Assembly: GCA_018268895.1 (NCBI GenBank)
Contig: JAFDVP010000001.1
Coordinates: forward strand, 1,721,125-1,785,124
Direction of reading: 5' to 3'
Origin: Acidobacteriota bacterium
GTDB taxonomy: Bacteria; Acidobacteriota; Terriglobia; Terriglobales; Acidobacteriaceae
Length of the DNA stretch: 64,000 nucleotides
Program-made: the position numbers and the translations under genes
Shown: positions 9,221 through 17,416 of the stretch, in pieces
How the letters are laid out: each line of letters starts with the position of its first letter
Position numbering within the stretch: the stretch's first letter is position 1
Notes under the pieces: generated by a model
The model's input: the letters and a program-made list of their open reading frames with translations, nothing else
Told to the model about the DNA's origin: nothing
The model's database searches: none

Positions 9221-11842
9221 CTACTTCACCACAAGGTTCACGAGCTTGTTCGGCACGACGATGATCTTAACCACCGTCTTGCCCGTAATCCGCGCCTTCA
9301 CCTTTTCATCGGCAAACGCGGCCGCCTTCACCGTCTCCTCGTCGCTTCCCGCCGCGACCTTCACCACGTTCACCAGCTTGCCGTTGACCTGCACCGCAAT
9401 CTCAACCTCGTCTTCGCGCGCGAGCTCTTCGTTGGCCGCTGGCCACATTGTGCGGAAGACCGTGCCCTCGCCGCCGATCTGCTCCCACATCTCCGCCGAG
9501 AAGTACGGCGCAAACGGAGCGAGCAATAGCACCAGGTTGCGGAAGATCTCCGCCACTGCCGCCGGCGAAACCTCGCCCGCGTCGATGGCCGCCTCCGCCG
9601 CGACAAGCTCGTTGATTAACGTCATGATCGCCGCAATCGACGTATTGAAGTGCCAGCGTCCGCTGAAGTCGTGCGTGATCTTCGCAATCGTCTGATGCAG
9701 CTTGCGCAGCAGCTTCTGCTCGGTTGCAGAACCTCCAGTCAGCGCCGCATCTGAAGCAGTTCGCGTCGTCTCCGCATACTTCGTGGCCAGGCGATAAACC
9801 CGCCCCAGAAACCGGCTCACACCGGCGACGCCTTCTTCCAGCCATTCCAGGTCGCGGTCCGGCGGCGCCGCAAACAGCGCGTACATCCTCGTCGCGTCCG
9901 CGCCATAGCGCGCAATCATGTCGTCGGGCGAGACCACGTTGCCCTTCGACTTCGACATCTTCGCGCCGTCCTTGATCACCATGCCCTGCGTAAACAGCCG
10001 CTCGGCAGGCTCATCGTTGCGCACCAGCCCCAGGTCGCGCATCACCTTCGTCCAGAAGCGCGAGTAGATCAGGTGCAGAATCGCGTGCTCCACGCCGCCG
10101 ATGTACTGATCGATCGGGAACCAATAGTCCGCCTTGCCGCTGTCGAACGGCGCCGCCGCATTCTTCGCGTCCGTATAACGGTAGAAGTACCAGCTCGAGT
10201 CGACGAACGTGTCCATCGTGTCGGTCTCGCGCTTCGCCGGCCCGCCGCACACCGGACACGTCGTGTTGAGGAACTCCGCGACCTTGCCCAGCGGCGAGCC
10301 GCCCTCCTGCGTAATCTCGATCCGCTCCGGCAGCAGCACCGGCAACGCGCTCTCCGGCAGCGCAACCACGCCGCCCGGCTCCACTCCCGCGTGGCCGTTC
10401 TGGCAATACACCATCGGGATCGGCGTCCCCCAGTAGCGCTGGCGGCTTACTCCCCAGTCCTTCAGGCGGTACGTCACCGTCGGCTCGCCAAAGCCCTTCT
10501 GCTTCGCGAACGCTGCCATCTTCTGCTGCGCCTCGACGCATCCGAGCCCCGTCCACTCGCCCGAGTCCACCAGCACGGCATCGTCTTCCGCCGTGAATGG
10601 AAGCTCCGGTTCGCCGCCTACCCTCGGAGCGATCACGCGCTTGATCGCAAGGCCATACTTCGTCGCAAACTCGAAGTCGCGCTCATCGTGCGCCGGAACG
10701 CTCATGATCGCTCCCGTGCCGTAGTCGGCGAGGATGTAGTTCCCCACCCTGATCGGCACACGCTCCCCGTTGAACGGATTCACCGCGAACCGCCCCGTGT
10801 CGACGCCATGCTTTTCGATGTTGCCCAGCTCGTCGGACTCGCGCGCCTTCTGCTGTTCGGCCAACAGCGCTTCAATCTTCGCCGCAAGCACCGAGTCCTC
10901 GGCCGCAAACGCCTTGGCAACGGCATGTTCAGGAGCAAGCTGCACCGAGGTCGCGCCGAAGATCGTATCCACGCGCGTTGTAAAGACCGTGATCACATTT
11001 TTCGAAGTGTCATCCTGAGCGGAGCGCAGCGCAGTCGAAGAGCCTGCCCTGAGCTTGTCGAAGGGATCTGCGTTTGTTTTTCCAACCGCGCCATCGACGG
11101 CAAAGTCAACCAGAGCCCCCTCGCTGCGGCCGATCCAATTGCGCTGCATCGTGCGAACCTTCTCCGGCCAGCCCTCAAGCTTGTCGAGGCCGTCCAGCAG
11201 CTCATCCGCATACTTCGTGATCTTCAGAAACCACTGCGTCAGGTCGCGCTGCTCGACAATGGTCTCTTCGTGCCGCCAGCAGCGGCCGTTCACCACCTGC
11301 TCATTCGCGAGCACAGTCTGGCACTCCGGGCACCAGTTCACCTTGCTCTTCTTGCGATAGGCGAGTCCCCTCTCAAACATCTTCACGAAGAACCACTGGT
11401 TCCAGCGGTAGTAATCCGGCAGGCAGGTCGTCACCTCGGTCGACCAGTCATAGCTCAAACCCATGCGCCGCATCTGCTTCTTCATCGCCGCGATGTTCTG
11501 CAACGTCCACTCGCGCGGCGGAGTATTGTTCTTGAGCGCGGCATTCTCCGCCGGCAGCCCGAAGGCATCCCATCCCATCGGGTGCAGCACGTTGTAGCCA
11601 CGCATCCACATATGGCGCGCCAGCGCGTCGCCAATGGAGTAGTTGCGCACGTGCCCCATATGCAACTGCCCGCTCGGGTACGGCAACATCTCGATGCAGT
11701 AATACTTCGGCTTGCCCGAATCGTGTCCTTCGGCGGCGTACAACGCGGGATCGGCGTCCCACCGCGCCTGCCATCGTGCCTCAATCTCCGCCGGGTTATA
11801 ACGCCCCAGGCGCTCGTTCTCGTCCTTCACAATCTCAGCCAT
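9221..11842 (-). CDS. leuS: Leucyl-tRNA synthetase, with a repeat-derived insertion
   Basis: Class Ia aminoacyl-tRNA synthetase charging tRNA-Leu. The HIGH-type motif is HMGH (61-64), the signature KMSKS lies near residue 628, and two CxxC pairs (CPEC and CPVC) are present. The CP1 editing domain includes TTRVDTIFG and the GTGAIMSVPAHDERD region. The protein has 873 residues against about 820-870 in the family. The surplus is explained by residues 259-278, which are encoded by a dispersed DNA repeat (11009-11087) inserted in frame at the entry to the editing domain, between GRSEGALVDFAVDG and VFTTRVDT. It is the first gene of the leuS / membrane protein / guaA run. All catalytic motifs are intact, so it should be functional. 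Confidence 0.97.
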   Translation of the reverse strand: MAEIVKDENERLGRYNPAEIEARWQARWDADPALYAAEGHDSGKPKYYCIEMLPYPSGQLHMGHVRNYSIGDALARHMWMRGYNVLHPMGWDAFGLPAENAALKNNTPPREWTLQNIAAMKKQMRRMGLSYDWSTEVTTCLPDYYRWNQWFFVKMFERGLAYRKKSKVNWCPECQTVLANEQVVNGRCWRHEETIVEQRDLTQWFLKITKYADELLDGLDKLEGWPEKVRTMQRNWIGRSEGALVDFAVDGAVGKTNADPFDKLRAGSSTALRSAQDDTSKNVITVFTTRVDTIFGATSVQLAPEHAVAKAFAAEDSVLAAKIEALLAEQQKARESDELGNIEKHGVDTGRFAVNPFNGERVPIRVGNYILADYGTGAIMSVPAHDERDFEFATKYGLAIKRVIAPRVGGEPELPFTAEDDAVLVDSGEWTGLGCVEAQQKMAAFAKQKGFGEPTVTYRLKDWGVSRQRYWGTPIPMVYCQNGHAGVEPGGVVALPESALPVLLPERIEITQEGGSPLGKVAEFLNTTCPVCGGPAKRETDTMDTFVDSSWYFYRYTDAKNAAAPFDSGKADYWFPIDQYIGGVEHAILHLIYSRFWTKVMRDLGLVRNDEPAERLFTQGMVIKDGAKMSKSKGNVVSPDDMIARYGADATRMYALFAAPPDRDLEWLEEGVAGVSRFLGRVYRLATKYAETTRTASDAALTGGSATEQKLLRKLHQTIAKITHDFSGRWHFNTSIAAIMTLINELVAAEAAIDAGEVSPAAVAEIFRNLVLLLAPFAPYFSAEMWEQIGGEGTVFRTMWPAANEELAREDEVEIAVQVNGKLVNVVKVAAGSDEETVKAAAFADEKVKARITGKTVVKIIVVPNKLVNLVVK
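11009..11087. repeat. Dispersed repeat inserted in frame inside leuS
   Basis: The stretch begins GTCATCCTGAGCGGAGCGCA, continues with GTCGAAG, then CCCTGAGCTTGTCGAAGGG, and ends CTGCG..TTTTTCCAACC. Its two outer parts match the intergenic repeat at 14854-14908 in the same order and orientation. On the leuS strand it contains two same-direction copies of a CTTCGAC...CTCAGG unit. It adds about 20-26 residues to leucyl-tRNA synthetase without breaking the frame. Confidence 0.85.
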
Positions 11843-11897
11843 ATCTCTGATTGTAAAGAAAAACTCGCGCCCTACCGGGCAAAACGCAGAACCCTCA

Positions 11898-12557
11898 CTA
11901 CTTCGTCGTCACAGGAGTGACAGCGTCCTCAGCCTCCAGCCGCTTCACGCGCCTGAAGGCGACAACCTCGCCCTTCTGGTCGCAGACCATCTGCCACAGC
12001 TCGCCGGTCTGCTGGTTCAGAAGAAAGGTGTGCGCCTGCATTCCATGATCGGTCTTGTGGACAGCGGACTGCACGACCGTGAAGTGCAGCGGTACCGCCG
12101 CCACAGGGTCCTTCGTCCGGACGATGCGAAGCATGAAGAAAAATACGCCGAGAATCGCAGCCAGGTAGAACGACCAGGTAAAGATCCAGTACCACAGGTT
12201 CAAACTCGTCTGCGACTGCTTCAGCTTCGTTTCACGGTCGCGCTGTTCCTTCGCGAGCCTCGCCGACTCCACGGGATCGGGGATGAGCACCGGCGCCGCC
12301 ACCTTCGCCGCAAGCTCCGCAATCAGCTCTTTCTTTCTCCGAACGTTGTTGAGCCACAGCAGATACACGACGCCGCCGAAGCTGCTGATCCCGAATAGCA
12401 GCACCACCGCCGCAAGGCACGCCTTCGCCTCCTCCGGCAGCTTCGCCCCCTCTTCCGGATGCAGAAAGACACCCGCCATCACCGCGCCGGAGATCCCCAC
12501 GATCCACTTCACGGCGTCGATGTAACCCAGGGCCGCGTCTTGAGCTGTGTCAGCCAT
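11898..12557 (-). CDS. Membrane protein of unknown function
   Basis: 219-residue protein. Hydrophobic segments lie at about residues 16-32, 47-70 and 120-143, separated by a charged, helical stretch rich in Lys, Glu and Ala (about 72-115). A soluble C-terminal part of about 75 residues includes the strand pair HTFLLNQQTGELWQMVCDQ, which resembles a small sensor or beta-sheet module but matches no family I can name. Its ATG overlaps the TGA of the upstream gene by one base in an ATGA arrangement, so translation of the two is probably coupled. The start is therefore well supported. Confidence 0.75.
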   Translation of the reverse strand: MADTAQDAALGYIDAVKWIVGISGAVMAGVFLHPEEGAKLPEEAKACLAAVVLLFGISSFGGVVYLLWLNNVRRKKELIAELAAKVAAPVLIPDPVESARLAKEQRDRETKLKQSQTSLNLWYWIFTWSFYLAAILGVFFFMLRIVRTKDPVAAVPLHFTVVQSAVHKTDHGMQAHTFLLNQQTGELWQMVCDQKGEVVAFRRVKRLEAEDAVTPVTTK

Positions 12558-12946
12558 CAGACCTCATAGCCGGGCGGCTTCTCCATAAACGCCGTCAGAT
12601 CATCCGGCATCAGAAGCTTTCCCTTCCGCGCTGCGGCCTTTTTGATCACATCGTCCAACATGTACTCACCCTCCTGCAGCCAGTGGTGGAACATCTCTTC
12701 CCGTCGCTTTCCCTTCACCCGCGAGGCCCGCGTCAACAGAAAGCCCATGATCTCCAGCATCTTCGCGGTCACTCCCGCAGCGAAGACAACCCTCCCGTCG
12801 TCCCTCGCCTTGAAGAGCGTGTTGACGCAGGACATCATCACTGTCAGCCCGACGTTCATGTCCTCGCCAGAGATGTCCCAAAAGCTCTCCGCGCCGGAGA
12901 CGTTTGTCCAATCCATCGTCGGGGAATCATCGAAATCGGGGGCCAT
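12557..12946 (-). CDS. Small protein of unknown function
   Basis: 129-residue soluble protein beginning MAPDFDDSPTMDWTNV. The frame is open to 13195, but the ATG at 12946 has GGAG 8 bases upstream and the longer N terminus reads like non-coding sequence. It has a helical middle (VGLTVMMSCVNTLFKARDDG) and a Lys/Arg-rich C-terminal half. There is no signal peptide or membrane segment. It is the first gene of a two-gene unit: its stop overlaps the start of the three-helix membrane protein. They probably work together, for example as a soluble partner of a membrane protein, but nothing in the sequence says how. Confidence 0.75.
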   Translation of the reverse strand: MAPDFDDSPTMDWTNVSGAESFWDISGEDMNVGLTVMMSCVNTLFKARDDGRVVFAAGVTAKMLEIMGFLLTRASRVKGKRREEMFHHWLQEGEYMLDDVIKKAAARKGKLLMPDDLTAFMEKPPGYEV

Positions 12947-13221
12947 GGTCAAACTCCGGAGCTGGATTTGGCACCAAAGGCGGGGAGGTTGTGAAGTTAC
13001 CCCAGATTCCCTTCCTTGCGCAAGACAAATCCTTCCAGTCTCAACGGTGTCCTTCCCCGGAGAAACCGCTTCCCTCAAGCGTGTGTTATTCCGGGCGACC
13101 GCGGAGAGCCGCGGAATCCCCCGTATTTCGCCCGTAGCGCCTACAATCTCCGGTCGCCACTCCAAGCATCGAAGCCAAGCCTTATCCTTGAACAAGAAAT
13201 TACCCGAGATGAGGGGACGTC

Positions 13222-13935
13222 ATGACAGAAGAACTCAAAGGACAGATCGCCGTCGTAACCGGAGCCGCGCGCGGCATCGGTGCCGCAATCGGCAGGCAGC
13301 TTGCCTCCATGGGAGCGACCGTAGTTTTGGCCGCACGCGATCAGTCCCTTCTCGAACAGGTTAAGCACGAGATAGAAAACGCCGGCGGAGCAGCCGAAGC
13401 CATGGAACTCGACCTTCTCGTCGAGTCCTCTGTTACCAGCCTCGCAAAATCTGTCGAAGCCCGTCACCGCCGCTGCGATATCCTCGTGAACAACGCGGGA
13501 GTCGGCCTGCTCGGCAAGCCGCTCACTGAGCTCGCCCCCTCGGAGTGGGACACAATGATGGGCACAAACCTGCGCGGCCCCTACCTGATGATCCGCGCGT
13601 TTGCGCCAATGATGATCGCCGCGCGCTCCGGCCACATCGTGAATATCTCATCGCTCACCGGCCACAACCCCTTCCCCAACGGAGCAGCCTACTCTGCATC
13701 AAAGTGGGGGCTCAACGGCCTCACCTACTCCGTCGCCGAAGAGCTGCGCCCGCACAACGTCCGCGTCTCCGCCGTCGCTCCCGGATCGGTCAACACTGGC
13801 TTCTCGACCAGCAATAAGAATGGCGACAAAAAGATTCAGCCCGAAGACGTAGCTCGCGTCGTGGCCATGCTCGTCACGCAGTCGCCGCAGTCTTTTGTCA
13901 GCGAAGTCCTGATGCGCCCAACGCAGAAATCCTAG
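13222..13935 (+). CDS. Short-chain dehydrogenase/reductase
   Basis: 237-residue classical SDR that uses NAD(P)H for oxidoreduction of an unknown alcohol or ketone; it resembles 3-oxoacyl-ACP reductases. The cofactor motif TGAARGIG is at residues 13-20, NNAG is present, and the catalytic Ser (NISS) and YSASK are both intact. GAGGGGACG lies just before the ATG. It is a single gene, divergent from the two-gene unit on its left and convergent with the endonuclease IV gene 14 bases away. The substrate cannot be inferred. Confidence 0.9.
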   Translation: MTEELKGQIAVVTGAARGIGAAIGRQLASMGATVVLAARDQSLLEQVKHEIENAGGAAEAMELDLLVESSVTSLAKSVEARHRRCDILVNNAGVGLLGKPLTELAPSEWDTMMGTNLRGPYLMIRAFAPMMIAARSGHIVNISSLTGHNPFPNGAAYSASKWGLNGLTYSVAEELRPHNVRVSAVAPGSVNTGFSTSNKNGDKKIQPEDVARVVAMLVTQSPQSFVSEVLMRPTQKS

Positions 13936-13949
13936 CCAAAGTCATAAAC

Positions 13950-14819
13950 TCACCCCGCAGAAAGCGCCCGCAGCACCCCGACATTCCTCGCCTCGTCACC
14001 CGGAGCATCTACCGGCGTCTCCGCAATAAACGCGCAGTGTGCAAACTTCGGCTCCTTCAGCAGCCGGCCAAATGCCGCGGCCCCAATCGTTCCCTCGCCG
14101 ATGTGTTCATGCCGGTCCAGCTTCGACCCCATCGCCGCCTTCGCGTCGTTGCAGTGCCACACCTTCACCTCGTCGAAGCTCACCGTCGACTCGATCAGCT
14201 TCATCGTCTCGATGTAGCCATCGGCCGTCACAATGTCGTAACCCGCCACATGCACATGGCAGGTGTCGAGACACACCGCCACCGGAGCGCACGCCTTCAG
14301 GCACTCCACCAGCTCGGCCACCTGCTCCAGCTTGCCACCCAGCGAGAACTCGGCGCCAGCGGTATTTTCAATCAGTATCCTGAAGTTCTTCCCCGCAAAG
14401 TCGATCCCCTCGATGGCCTTCTCAATCGACTGCGCCGCCAGCGTCAGCCCCTCTTCGCGAGTCAGCCCCTTCCAGCTCCCCGGATGCAGCACCAGGTACT
14501 CCGCCCCCAGCGCCAGCGCCCTCTCCACCTCGCCACGAAACGCCTTCGTCGAGTTGTCCCTCACGCTCTCCGTCTGGCTGCACAGGTTGATCAGATAGCT
14601 CGCATGAATGGCGACCGGACCAACATCATGCTTCGCGCGCAACTCAGCCATCTTCGCCGCGTCCGCAGCCTTTACCGGCGACGCCTTCCACATCCGCGGG
14701 CTCGCCGAAAATATCTGGAACGTATTCGCCCCCGCCGCAACCGCGCGATCCACCGCCGTCCACACACCGCCGCCTGTGCCTACATGCACACCAATTCGCT
14801 TCTTCGTATTCGCTGCCAT
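13950..14819 (-). CDS. nfo: Endonuclease IV (AP endonuclease)
   Basis: 289-residue TIM-barrel enzyme that cuts DNA at abasic sites in base excision repair. The zinc-binding and signature motifs of the family are present in order: IHASYLINL, LVLHPGS, ILIENTAG, VCLDTCHVHVAGYDI, VKVWHCNDAK, HEHIGEG and FIAETP. Length matches bacterial Nfo (280-290). The usual HxNDSK is HCNDAK here, a minor change. The start at 14819 gives a standard N terminus (KKRIGVHVGTGGGVWTAVDRA). Confidence 0.95.
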   Translation of the reverse strand: MAANTKKRIGVHVGTGGGVWTAVDRAVAAGANTFQIFSASPRMWKASPVKAADAAKMAELRAKHDVGPVAIHASYLINLCSQTESVRDNSTKAFRGEVERALALGAEYLVLHPGSWKGLTREEGLTLAAQSIEKAIEGIDFAGKNFRILIENTAGAEFSLGGKLEQVAELVECLKACAPVAVCLDTCHVHVAGYDIVTADGYIETMKLIESTVSFDEVKVWHCNDAKAAMGSKLDRHEHIGEGTIGAAAFGRLLKEPKFAHCAFIAETPVDAPGDEARNVGVLRALSAG

Positions 14820-14853
14820 CCCTTCAGCCTAACTCAATGCATCTCTAATGGGT

Positions 14854-14908
14854 GTCATCCTGAGCGAGCGCAGCGAGTCGAAGGAACTGCGGTCTGCTTC
14901 TCCAATCC
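14854..14908. repeat. Intergenic copy of the leuS-type dispersed repeat
   Basis: Begins GTCATCCTGAGCGAGCGCAG, continues CGAGTCGAAGG and ends CTGCGGTCTGCTTCTCCAATCC. It matches both ends of the repeat inside leuS but lacks that copy's middle CCCTGAGCTTGTCGAAGG part. It lies between the divergent nfo and DUF6526 genes. Confidence 0.8.
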
Positions 14909-15003
14909 AAACAAATGTTCTCAGTTTGTCGTCCACCACTACCAGCCAGCAACGTTCAAACAACTGTTATGCTGAAGCCGCTGCCTGAGTACGAAAGGAC
15001 ACC

Positions 15004-15444
15004 ATGGCCACTCCGCAAAACTACAAGAACCACGCTCGTCTCGATCCGCCGATGCACCTCTTCGTCTTCCCTGTCCTGTTGATCAACCTTGGCGTTTCCA
15101 TCTACGTTGCCATCCACTTCCGCCATGAATACCCCTGGCTCGGCCACTGGTCGATTCTCTTTGCCCTGGCGCTGCTCATCCTCGCCTTCAAAACCCGCAT
15201 GTACTCCCTCAAGGTGCAGGACCGCCTCATTCGTCTCGAAGAACGTCTCAGGCTGGCCGCGCTGCTACCCGCAAACGAGGCAGCACACATCAACGATCTC
15301 ACCACAAGGCAACTCATCGCCCTCCGCTTCGCCTCCGACGAGGAACTACCTGCCCTCGTCCACAAGACCCTCACCCAGAACCTCGAGCCTAAAGCGATCA
15401 AGCAAAGCATCACCAACTGGCGAGCCGACGATCATCGCGTCTAG
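15004..15444 (+). CDS. DUF6526 family membrane protein
   Basis: 146-residue protein with the characteristic start [14 protein letters not shown], then two hydrophobic segments (about residues 18-37 and 47-63) and a soluble, charged C-terminal half rich in Leu, Arg and Glu. I recognise this layout as DUF6526, a bacterial family without assigned function. GAAAGGACACC precedes the ATG. It is followed 76 bases later by the DUF2071 gene on the same strand. Confidence 0.8.
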   Translation: MATPQNYKNHARLDPPMHLFVFPVLLINLGVSIYVAIHFRHEYPWLGHWSILFALALLILAFKTRMYSLKVQDRLIRLEERLRLAALLPANEAAHINDLTTRQLIALRFASDEELPALVHKTLTQNLEPKAIKQSITNWRADDHRV

Positions 15445-15520
15445 CGATAAGCCGACTTTTCGGTACAGATGCTGCAGTGTCAAGAGAAGGATCGATAGAT
15501 ATCTCTCCGTAGAGGCTCTT

Positions 15521-16246
15521 ATGTCATTGATGCCTATCGTGCACGCGTCGCTTGCCGAACGATTTATCTTCAACTTCCGCCTGCCAGTGGAGATGCTCGC
15601 CACCTATCTACCCTTACCTTGGCTAACTCCCCAAGAAGTTCATGGGTACGGCATCGCATCATTTTGCATCCTCGATCTGCGAGGAATCACGGTTGCTCCG
15701 TTGACCACGACTATTGGTCTTTCCAGTATCAGCTGTGCTCCGCGTTACGCCGTGCTTGACCTTTCGTATGGGCAGGCGACTCCGGCTGTCTTCGTCACCG
15801 AGCGGCAGACGAACTCTGCCTTTGGCGCATGGTTTACCTCATTGGGTTTCTCGGCACCTCACCCGCAGGTGAAGGCAGTAATCGATCATCAAGGCGAAAG
15901 AACGCTGTTGCGAGTCGATAGCTCGGACGATGGATTGCTTTTTGCCGCGACTGTCCGCCCTTCCACCGAGACGAACTCAGAGTTGTTTACATCCCAACAG
16001 GAGTTCGCCGACTTCATTGCGCAAGGCGTCAGTAGCTACGGGCGTTCGCGGCACGGATCACGCCTGACGAAGGTCGATTTGCAGAAGGACGATGCTGAAT
16101 ATACACCGCTGGAGATCTCTAATCTCGACGGCGCATTCGTAGATGATTGGAAGCGTCACGGCGGTGTTTTCGATAGCGGATTTCGTACTCGCGGGAGCCG
16201 TTACGAGTGGACGTATCGCGGCCTAACGGACGAAGTTTCACAATGA
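15521..16246 (+). CDS. DUF2071 (YqjF-like) protein
   Basis: 241-residue protein resembling the DUF2071/YqjF family, which has an acetoacetate-decarboxylase-like fold but no proven reaction. Recognisable features are the start HASLAERFIFNFRLPVEMLA, the middle CAPRYAVLDLSYGQ and a late strand-rich region. The frame stays open to 15089, overlapping the DUF6526 gene, but the ATG at 15521 has AGAGG 6-10 bases upstream and gives the family-like N terminus; the ATG at 15530 is also possible. It shares a two-sided terminator at about 16357-16382 with the convergent gene. The family call is from memory of the pattern, not from a search. Confidence 0.75.
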   Translation: MSLMPIVHASLAERFIFNFRLPVEMLATYLPLPWLTPQEVHGYGIASFCILDLRGITVAPLTTTIGLSSISCAPRYAVLDLSYGQATPAVFVTERQTNSAFGAWFTSLGFSAPHPQVKAVIDHQGERTLLRVDSSDDGLLFAATVRPSTETNSELFTSQQEFADFIAQGVSSYGRSRHGSRLTKVDLQKDDAEYTPLEISNLDGAFVDDWKRHGGVFDSGFRTRGSRYEWTYRGLTDEVSQ

Positions 16247-16354
16247 TCGGTCGTGAACTCGTCTCGCAACGACAAAGGTGAGTTCTACGCGTCAAGAACT
16301 ACGGTCGGCATAAGTAACGACAAACGCCGTTCCATCAACTGCCTGCAAAAAGAC

Positions 16355-16384
16355 AAAAGGGGCGGCCCCAAGGCCGCCCCTTGC
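16355..16384. terminator. Bidirectional rho-independent terminator
   Basis: Perfect 11-bp stem AAGGGGCGGCC (16357-16367) with GGCCGCCCCTT (16372-16382), loop CCAA. On the minus strand it is followed by TTGTCTTTTTG, and it ends the NAD(P)-binding gene starting at 17026. On the plus strand it lies about 110 bases after the DUF2071 gene. Confidence 0.9.
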
Positions 16385-16396
16385 CCTCACCAGCGA

Positions 16397-17026
16397 TCAA
16401 TAGCCAACCGAGAACAAAGCACGCTCATGCTTGGGCTTCTCAATCTCGTCCACCAGCGCGATGGCGTAATCCGCAAACGAGATCTTGCTCTCGCCCTTCG
16501 CATCCGTCACCAGTTCCTTTGTGCCCAGGCGAAACTTGCCGGTTCGCTCGCCCGGGACGAAGAACGCCGCCGGAGCAAGATAGGTCCAGTTGATGTCCGA
16601 TCCCTTCAGCACTTCCGCTGCCTTCTCATGCGATACGGCAATCGGCATGTAGGCCTCGGGCAGGTGGCCCGATTTAATGAGCGACACTCCGGGCGCAACC
16701 TCCAACTGTCCTGCGCCGCCAACCACCAGCAACCTCGGCGCACCGGCCTTTTTTACCGCGTCGATCTGCAGCTTCGTTACATCGATCAGTTTGTCGGTAT
16801 TGTCCGGCGGAGGCTGATAGGCCGAAACCACGACATCCGCGCCCTTGATGATCTCCGCAATCGCTCCGGCGTTGGAAAGATCGTCCGTCTTCGCCGTCAC
16901 CTCAGGCTGCGCCTTGAGCTTCTCAATGTTCCGGGCGACTCCGGTCACCTTATGGCCGCGCCTCAGCAACTCCTTCACAATCTCCGAACCCGCATTTCCC
17001 GTCGCTCCGTAAACGACAACCTTCAT
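16397..17026 (-). CDS. NAD(P)H-binding protein (NmrA/YwnB-like atypical SDR)
   Basis: 209-residue atypical short-chain dehydrogenase. The N-terminal Rossmann motif is GATGNAG, preceded by MKVVVY and followed by VARN, which suggests NADP binding. The classical SDR YxxxK pair is not obvious, as is usual for NmrA/YwnB-type proteins that act as flavin reductases, redox sensors or unassigned reductases. The ATG at 17026 is preferred to 17041 because of the strong GAGGGAGGAAGAG immediately upstream. It is a single gene with the terminator at about 16370 downstream. Confidence 0.88.
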   Translation of the reverse strand: MKVVVYGATGNAGSEIVKELLRRGHKVTGVARNIEKLKAQPEVTAKTDDLSNAGAIAEIIKGADVVVSAYQPPPDNTDKLIDVTKLQIDAVKKAGAPRLLVVGGAGQLEVAPGVSLIKSGHLPEAYMPIAVSHEKAAEVLKGSDINWTYLAPAAFFVPGERTGKFRLGTKELVTDAKGESKISFADYAIALVDEIEKPKHERALFSVGY

Positions 17027-17416
17027 CTCTTCCTCCCTCAAAGCTGGATGACCAACACTCCTTCTGATGTAGGTATCTCTACAAAAGATGCAGCTTTAGC
17101 AACAAATGTCGTTTATTTGCGCTTTGGATCACCCACAAAGAGAGGTCTCCTCAATCGTTGTCAAGCCCTCCATTTTTCGTAAACATCACAAACAAAATGA
17201 AATAACACCAAAAAATAATGTGCCTGTTTGATATCTCCAATCGGCTACACTGGAAATAGTCCATAAAAGACGAAAAGCCCCGGAATGATCCGGGGCTAAC
17301 TCTTTTTGAATCTATATTTTGCGGAAATTACCTTTTATTTTCAAGACTTCTCAGGCGAAGTCCACCGCTAAATTATCTCTTTTGAATATTTTGCGCAAAA
17401 TCATGGGGGGGGATGC
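17027..17416. other. AT-rich intergenic region
   Basis: About 390 bases without a convincing gene, clearly more AT-rich than its surroundings. It holds the upstream region of the NAD(P)-binding gene, a terminator-like hairpin (17276-17297), a 14-bp perfect palindrome (17388-17401) and a run of G residues just before position 17412. No tRNA or known small RNA fold was recognised. Confidence 0.7.
17270..17308 (-). terminator. Probable terminator of the CysJ-like gene
   Basis: Stem AGCCCCGG (17276-17283) with CCGGGGCT (17290-17297), loop AATGAT. On the minus strand it is followed by TTTTCGTCTTTT, and on the plus strand by AACTCTTTTT, so it may work both ways. It lies about 120 bases after the stop codon of the flavoprotein gene. 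Confidence 0.7.

Noticed and set aside
10073..11920. 615-codon plus-strand frame opposite leuS
   Set aside because: Antisense shadow of leuS caused by high GC at third positions; no motif, signal or ribosome binding site.
17027..17416. Small RNA or riboswitch in the AT-rich gap
   Set aside because: Only a terminator-like hairpin and a palindrome were found; no known RNA fold or conserved core was recognised.
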